A DNA stretch of 8,354 nt from Candidatus Methanoperedentaceae archaeon (lineage in GTDB: Archaea > Halobacteriota > Methanosarcinia > Methanosarcinales > Methanoperedenaceae). A program made the position numbers and the translations under genes. This document shows, piece by piece, positions 6,184 through 8,354 of the stretch. The notes under the pieces were generated by a model that did no database searches, had not been told where the DNA came from, and saw only the letters and a program-made list of their open reading frames with translations. Each line of letters starts with the position of its first letter. Within the stretch, counting starts at the first letter, position 1. Location: NCBI GenBank assembly GCA_027371625.1, contig DAHXMQ010000272.1, positions 1 to 8,354 of the forward strand. Reading direction: 5' to 3'.

Positions 6184-6558
6184 ATGGTAAAAGTTGAAGT
6201 CGTGATGGATGAAAGAGCATATATTGCAAGGCATATGCTCAATCTCAAGCTCATAAAATTCTCCTGGGCATTGTTTTTCATATTGATAGGAGTAAGCTGG
6301 ATTCTTGAAAGCCTGCACAAAATAAGCAATACAGAGAAATGGGCGCTCATCTATGCAGGAAGCGGCGTAATATTGCTTTTGTTGAACATGCTCAGGGTCG
6401 CTTGGAAACTTGATGCAAGCAAATTCACAATAGGGCTCGGGGCGCTCGGATTAATTTTTGGAGTTGCGAAATATTATGCACTTCCCGATTTTTCCATCTG
6501 GGCTGCGGTGGCGCTGATTATCGGCGTGTTCATGCTTTTTGAAGTGATGAGAAAATAG
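6184..6558 (+). CDS. Four-helix integral membrane protein, unknown function
   Basis: A 124-residue protein with four clear hydrophobic helices at about 22-43 (LIKFSWALFFILIGVSWIL), 53-74 (WALIYAGSGVILLLLNMLRV), 81-100 (FTIGLGALGLIFGVAKYYAL) and 104-122 (SIWAAVALIIGVFMLFEVM). Loops are short, and a helical, positively charged start lies in the cytoplasm-like N-terminus (DERAYIARHMLNLKLIK). The start at 6184 has AGGGA at 6175-6179; an in-frame ATG at 6205 (MDERAY) is an alternative with no better ribosome site. A TATA-like GTTTAAAG at 6152-6159 is possible. The stop is four bases from the 3' end of the convergent tRNA gene. No catalytic motif is visible and I cannot assign a family. Confidence 0.8.
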   Translation: MVKVEVVMDERAYIARHMLNLKLIKFSWALFFILIGVSWILESLHKISNTEKWALIYAGSGVILLLLNMLRVAWKLDASKFTIGLGALGLIFGVAKYYALPDFSIWAAVALIIGVFMLFEVMRK

Positions 6559-6562
6559 TAAA

Positions 6563-6637
6563 TGGGCCCGACCGGATTTGAACCGGTGACCGCCCGGTTA
6601 TGAGCCGGGCGCTCTAACCTGACTAAGCTACGGGCCC
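6563..6637 (-). tRNA. tRNA with anticodon CAT (elongator Met, or Ile2)
   Basis: All four arms fold on the minus strand: acceptor GGGCCCG/CGGGCCC (7 bp), D arm GCTT/GAGC, anticodon stem CCCGG/CCGGG with loop CTCATAA, five-base variable loop, T arm ACCGG/CCGGT, discriminator A. The length is 75 and CCA is not encoded. The anticodon stem lacks the three stacked G-C pairs next to the loop that mark an initiator, and the acceptor is fully paired, so it is not the initiator. Elongator Met and the CAT-decoding Ile tRNA (agmatidine-modified in archaea) cannot be told apart with certainty by eye. It lies eight bases downstream of tRNA-Asn and is probably cotranscribed. Confidence 0.93.
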
Positions 6638-6645
6638 CTATAAAA

Positions 6646-6718
6646 CGCCGCCAACAGGGCTCGAACCTGTGACATCCTGGTTAACAGCCAGGCACTCTAC
6701 CAGCTGAGTTATGGCGGC
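6646..6718 (-). tRNA. tRNA-Asn (GTT)
   Basis: Complete cloverleaf on the minus strand, 73 bases: acceptor GCCGCCA/TGGCGGC, D arm ACTC/GAGT, anticodon stem CCTGG/CCAGG with loop CTGTTAA (anticodon GTT), variable loop ATGTC, T arm ACAGG/CCTGT with TTCGAGC loop, discriminator G. No intron and no encoded CCA. It is the first of a tandem pair; an upstream TATA-like box lies at 6751-6758. Confidence 0.95.
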
Positions 6719-6750
6719 AATGCGAAACGAATCTCTAAAGGCATAATCTG

Positions 6751-6758
6751 ATTTAAGT
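6751..6758 (-). promoter_or_regulatory. Candidate promoter of the tRNA pair
   Basis: On the minus strand ACTTAAAT, preceded by an A-rich BRE-like AAAAG, predicts a start near 6728, about ten bases before the mature 5' end of tRNA-Asn. Short 5' leaders of this size are normal for archaeal tRNA transcripts. Confidence 0.45.
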
Positions 6759-6798
6759 CTTTTGTTAACGATGAGATATTTCAGAAAACATGGATTTG

Positions 6799-6855
6799 CA
6801 CAGAGAATACGGATTAACACGGATAAAAAAATCCGTTGAATCCGTGTCATCTGTG
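6799..6855. repeat. Long imperfect palindrome with repeated CGGAT/ATCCG units
   Basis: The left arm (6799-6824) and right arm (6831-6855) are nearly reverse complements around an A-run (6825-6830). CGGAT occurs at 6810-6814 and 6820-6824, and ATCCG at 6831-6835 and 6840-6844, about one helical turn apart. The 'cacggattaacacgg / tccgtgtcatctgtg' wording resembles short repeats that I recall as scattered through many environmental archaeal and bacterial genomes. It fills most of the gap between the arsM stop and the tRNA promoter. As RNA it would fold into a hairpin with a U-rich loop when read from arsM, so a role in 3' end formation is possible. Confidence 0.6.
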
Positions 6856-6888
6856 TTCTATTTAGCGCACGTGCTACCAAACGATGGA

Positions 6889-7719
6889 TTAAATCATCGC
6901 TTTCATGCCATGAACCTTTATGCTTGCAACTGAATCTGCAATACCTTCTATTGCATCCTTCGGAATATTGAAATCCTGTATGATAGCCTTTGCAGTCGGA
7001 TCGTTTGCCATTAACTCAAGCGGATAATGTGCCTCATCCATTATTTTCACATCTCTGAAGCCCGCATCTTCTATCGCTTTTAAATACTCATCCTTCATTA
7101 TCGCGCCCGAAAGGCAGCCGATGTATGCCTCGATGGAATTTTTTATGACTTCGGGAAGCTCTTTTAGCAAGACAAGGTCGGACACCATCAGCCTTCCACC
7201 AGGCTTCAGCACCCTGAACGCCTCTTTGAAGACTTTTTTCTTATCAGGCGCGAGGTTGATGACGCAGTTGGATATGACGGCATCGACGGAATTATCGGCG
7301 GCTGGTATGTTCTCGATCTCGCCAAGCCTGAACTCTACATTTTTGTAATTGCTTTTCCTTGCATTCTCCCTTGCCTTATCAAGCATCTCTGGCGTCATGT
7401 CCACGCCTATGACTTTTCCCTTCCTCCCGACTTTATTGGCGGCAAGGAAGCAGTCAAATCCTGCGCCGCAGCCGAGGTCGAGCACGGTTTCACCCTCTTT
7501 TAGCGATGCCAGAGCCACAGGATTCCCGCACCCAAGCCCGAGGTTTGCACCTTCGGGAACGGCAGCAAGCTCTTCATCCCCGTATCCTATCATCCTGCTG
7601 ATGTCCGTTGCTCTATCAGTGCCGCAGCAGGGAGTTACAGGGGTGCAGCACGGGATTTGCTTTCTGGCTATTTTGGCATAGCCTTCTCTCACCACTTTCT
7701 TTATTTCTTCCTCTTTCAT
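6889..7719 (-). CDS. arsM: Arsenite methyltransferase-type SAM-dependent methyltransferase
   Basis: A 276-residue class I methyltransferase of the ArsM type, which transfers methyl groups from SAM to As(III). The SAM motif is [12 protein letters not shown] (79-90), with the acidic end of strand 2 at [10 protein letters not shown], and the post-motif [16 protein letters not shown] (168-183). Three cysteines fall where ArsM uses them to bind arsenic: Cys64 in NLGLGCGNP, Cys152 in [11 protein letters not shown] and Cys202 in YIGCLSGA. Extra Cys pairs sit near the N-terminus (24-25 and 31-32, [10 protein letters not shown]). AGGAGG at 7727-7732 precedes the ATG at 7719. It lies 15 bases downstream of the AbrB-type regulator on the same transcript. 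Methylation of another thiophilic element is possible, but arsenite is the best-supported substrate for the family. Confidence 0.9.
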   Translation of the reverse strand: MKEEEIKKVVREGYAKIARKQIPCCTPVTPCCGTDRATDISRMIGYGDEELAAVPEGANLGLGCGNPVALASLKEGETVLDLGCGAGFDCFLAANKVGRKGKVIGVDMTPEMLDKARENARKSNYKNVEFRLGEIENIPAADNSVDAVISNCVINLAPDKKKVFKEAFRVLKPGGRLMVSDLVLLKELPEVIKNSIEAYIGCLSGAIMKDEYLKAIEDAGFRDVKIMDEAHYPLELMANDPTAKAIIQDFNIPKDAIEGIADSVASIKVHGMKAMI

Positions 7720-7734
7720 TTCGACCCCTCCTGA

Positions 7735-8016
7735 TTATTCTATAATTATCTCCTTCATCATTGGACCGAGTAAGCCCTTTACCATTTCAGCAAAATCCTC
7801 CACCTTTATCAGGGAGAGGCAGCATACCTTGCCGTCTTTTTCAAAGCTTATGACAGCCAGCTTATCGCCTGTGCGGATATTTGCCTTATCCCTTATCTCC
7901 TTGGGAAGCACCATCTGCCCCCTGTCATCTATGCTTATTATGGATTCCACCTTGCAGCAGCCCAGGTTTTTGGATAAGGGGGCGCAGCAGGATTCGGTTT
8001 TGGGTTTTCTGGACAT
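7735..8016 (-). CDS. Cysteine-rich AbrB/MazE/SpoVT-type DNA-binding protein (HgcAB-associated type)
   Basis: A 93-residue protein. Residues 22-72 form the swapped-hairpin AbrB domain: KVESIISIDDRGQMVLPKEIRDKANIRTGDKL is the classic signature. It differs from plain AbrB by three vicinal Cys pairs, at 10-11 (SCCAP), 20-21 (GCCKVES) and 65-66 (KVCCLSLIK), and by a C-terminal helix MVKGLLGPMMKEI. This layout matches, from memory, the family annotated as 'HgcAB-associated protein' (HgcC) next to mercury-methylation genes. No hgcA or hgcB is in this window; its partner here is arsM, 15 bases downstream. The vicinal cysteines suggest sensing of As(III), Hg(II) or another soft metal, which I infer. 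Start ATG 8016 has GAGGCGAT at 8020-8027. A palindrome at 8060-8075 upstream may be its own operator. Confidence 0.85.
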   Translation of the reverse strand: MSRKPKTESCCAPLSKNLGCCKVESIISIDDRGQMVLPKEIRDKANIRTGDKLAVISFEKDGKVCCLSLIKVEDFAEMVKGLLGPMMKEIIIE

Positions 8017-8048
8017 TTTATCGCCTCGGTGGTAAGAGGTGTTCTCAA

Positions 8049-8056
8049 TATTTAAA
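8049..8056 (-). promoter_or_regulatory. Candidate promoter of the AbrB-type regulator/arsM operon
   Basis: On the minus strand TTTAAATA, preceded by an A-rich BRE-like CAGAAAAA, predicts a start near 8028. The leader would just include the ribosome site at 8020-8027. Confidence 0.55.
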
Positions 8057-8059
8057 TTT

Positions 8060-8075
8060 TTCTGAATAATCAGAA
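8060..8075. promoter_or_regulatory. Candidate operator palindrome upstream of the regulator gene
   Basis: TTCTGA (8060-8065) and TCAGAA (8070-8075) form a perfect 6-bp inverted repeat around ATAA. It abuts the BRE/TATA region of the operon, where a repressor or activator would act. A further CTGAATA copy lies at 8080-8086. The binding protein is unknown; the Cys-rich regulator itself or an ArsR-type protein are candidates. Confidence 0.45.
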
Positions 8076-8147
8076 TTGACTGAATATGGATGATAATTCT
8101 TCGGGTTACGGGATGTTAAGGGATTAATCCTCTTTGCGTATGTGGGT

Positions 8148-8354
8148 TCACTCCGACAGCCTCAGCAGTATCCCCGACCGCCTCGCCATGATAATCGCCC
8201 TGTCAAGCGCAACAATACCGGCTGCTAAATAAAATAGCCCAAGCCCGAAGCCTATCATAATATTCGCCTCCCCAAAGCCGTAGAACGAGCGCATGTATTC
8301 AAGGAAATACGTAAGCGGAATCGCCCTTGCAACGAACTGAACAGCCTGGGGGAG
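8148..8354 (-). CDS. ABC-2 type transporter permease, C-terminal fragment (5' part beyond window edge)
   Basis: The frame is open from the window end (8354) to a TGA at 8150-8148, giving the last 68 residues. It begins LPQAVQFVARAIPLTYFLEYMRS, the conserved 'P-L-T-Y, E, R' element of ABC-2 membrane subunits (drug or polysaccharide exporter type), then has one hydrophobic helix, IMIGFGLGLFYLAAGIVAL, and ends with a basic tail DRAIIMARRSGILLRLSE. The ATPase partner is not in the window and the substrate cannot be told. It is on the same strand as the AbrB-type regulator and 131 bases upstream of it, but that operon has its own promoter signals. This stretch is too short at the window edge to show its start. 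Confidence 0.8.
   Translation of the reverse strand, partial: LPQAVQFVARAIPLTYFLEYMRSFYGFGEANIMIGFGLGLFYLAAGIVALDRAIIMARRSGILLRLSE

Noticed and set aside
6638..6880. 80-residue open frame on the minus strand ending in a GSSPVGGVL-type tail
   Set aside because: It is the well-known false protein produced by translating a tRNA gene; it covers tRNA-Asn and its leader.
7349..7681. 110-residue open frame on the plus strand
   Set aside because: Antisense to arsM; low-complexity Ser/Pro/Ala content typical of a shadow frame.
8017..8147. An additional small gene or a terminator between the ABC permease and the regulator
   Set aside because: I see only the promoter, operator-like palindrome and ribosome site of the regulator; no hairpin with T-run and no supported reading frame.

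Overview
The window is archaeal chromosome, most likely from a euryarchaeote. It carries a ribosomal protein S8e gene, an archaeal-type PheRS beta chain, two tRNA genes without an encoded CCA end, a two-part lipoate ligase of the Thermoplasma kind, a geranylgeranyl-reductase-type flavoprotein, and TATA/BRE-like elements at expected distances from starts. A Methanosarcinales or Methanoperedens-like origin would fit the mix, but that is an inference. Coding is dense and on both strands. No transposase, integrase or CRISPR array is visible.

Layout. 1-2728 (+): the 3' end of pheT, then a slipin (stomatin) gene and its membrane-bound NfeD/1510-type serine protease, overlapping by ATGA. 2813-3199 (+): rps8e, with its own promoter. 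3180-5525 (-): a four-gene run reading leftward: a 71-residue unknown Cys-containing protein, lplB, lplA, and an FAD reductase of the geranylgeranyl reductase family. Its end overlaps the rps8e end by 20 bases. 5737-6558: three small genes of unknown role: a 35-residue single-pass membrane peptide (+), a CxxC/CxxC zinc-ribbon-like protein (-), and a four-helix membrane protein (+). 6563-6718 (-): tRNA-Asn(GTT) followed by a tRNA with anticodon CAT. 6799-6855: a long imperfect palindrome that looks like a dispersed repeat. 6889-8016 (-): a cysteine-rich AbrB-type regulator and an ArsM-type methyltransferase. 8148-8354 (-): the C-terminal end of an ABC-2 transporter permease.

Three modules stand out. 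Slipin plus NfeD is a membrane quality-control pair with the protease dyad intact. LplB, LplA and the flavoprotein resemble parts of the recently described lipoate assembly route that uses Lpl(AB), LipS1/LipS2 and the GGR-like flavoprotein LipT; LipS1/S2 are not in the window. The regulator resembles the 'HgcAB-associated' AbrB family and is paired here with arsM rather than hgcAB, which suggests metal(loid)-linked methylation or its control. The most open questions are the 71-residue protein heading the lipoate operon and the 35-residue membrane peptide.
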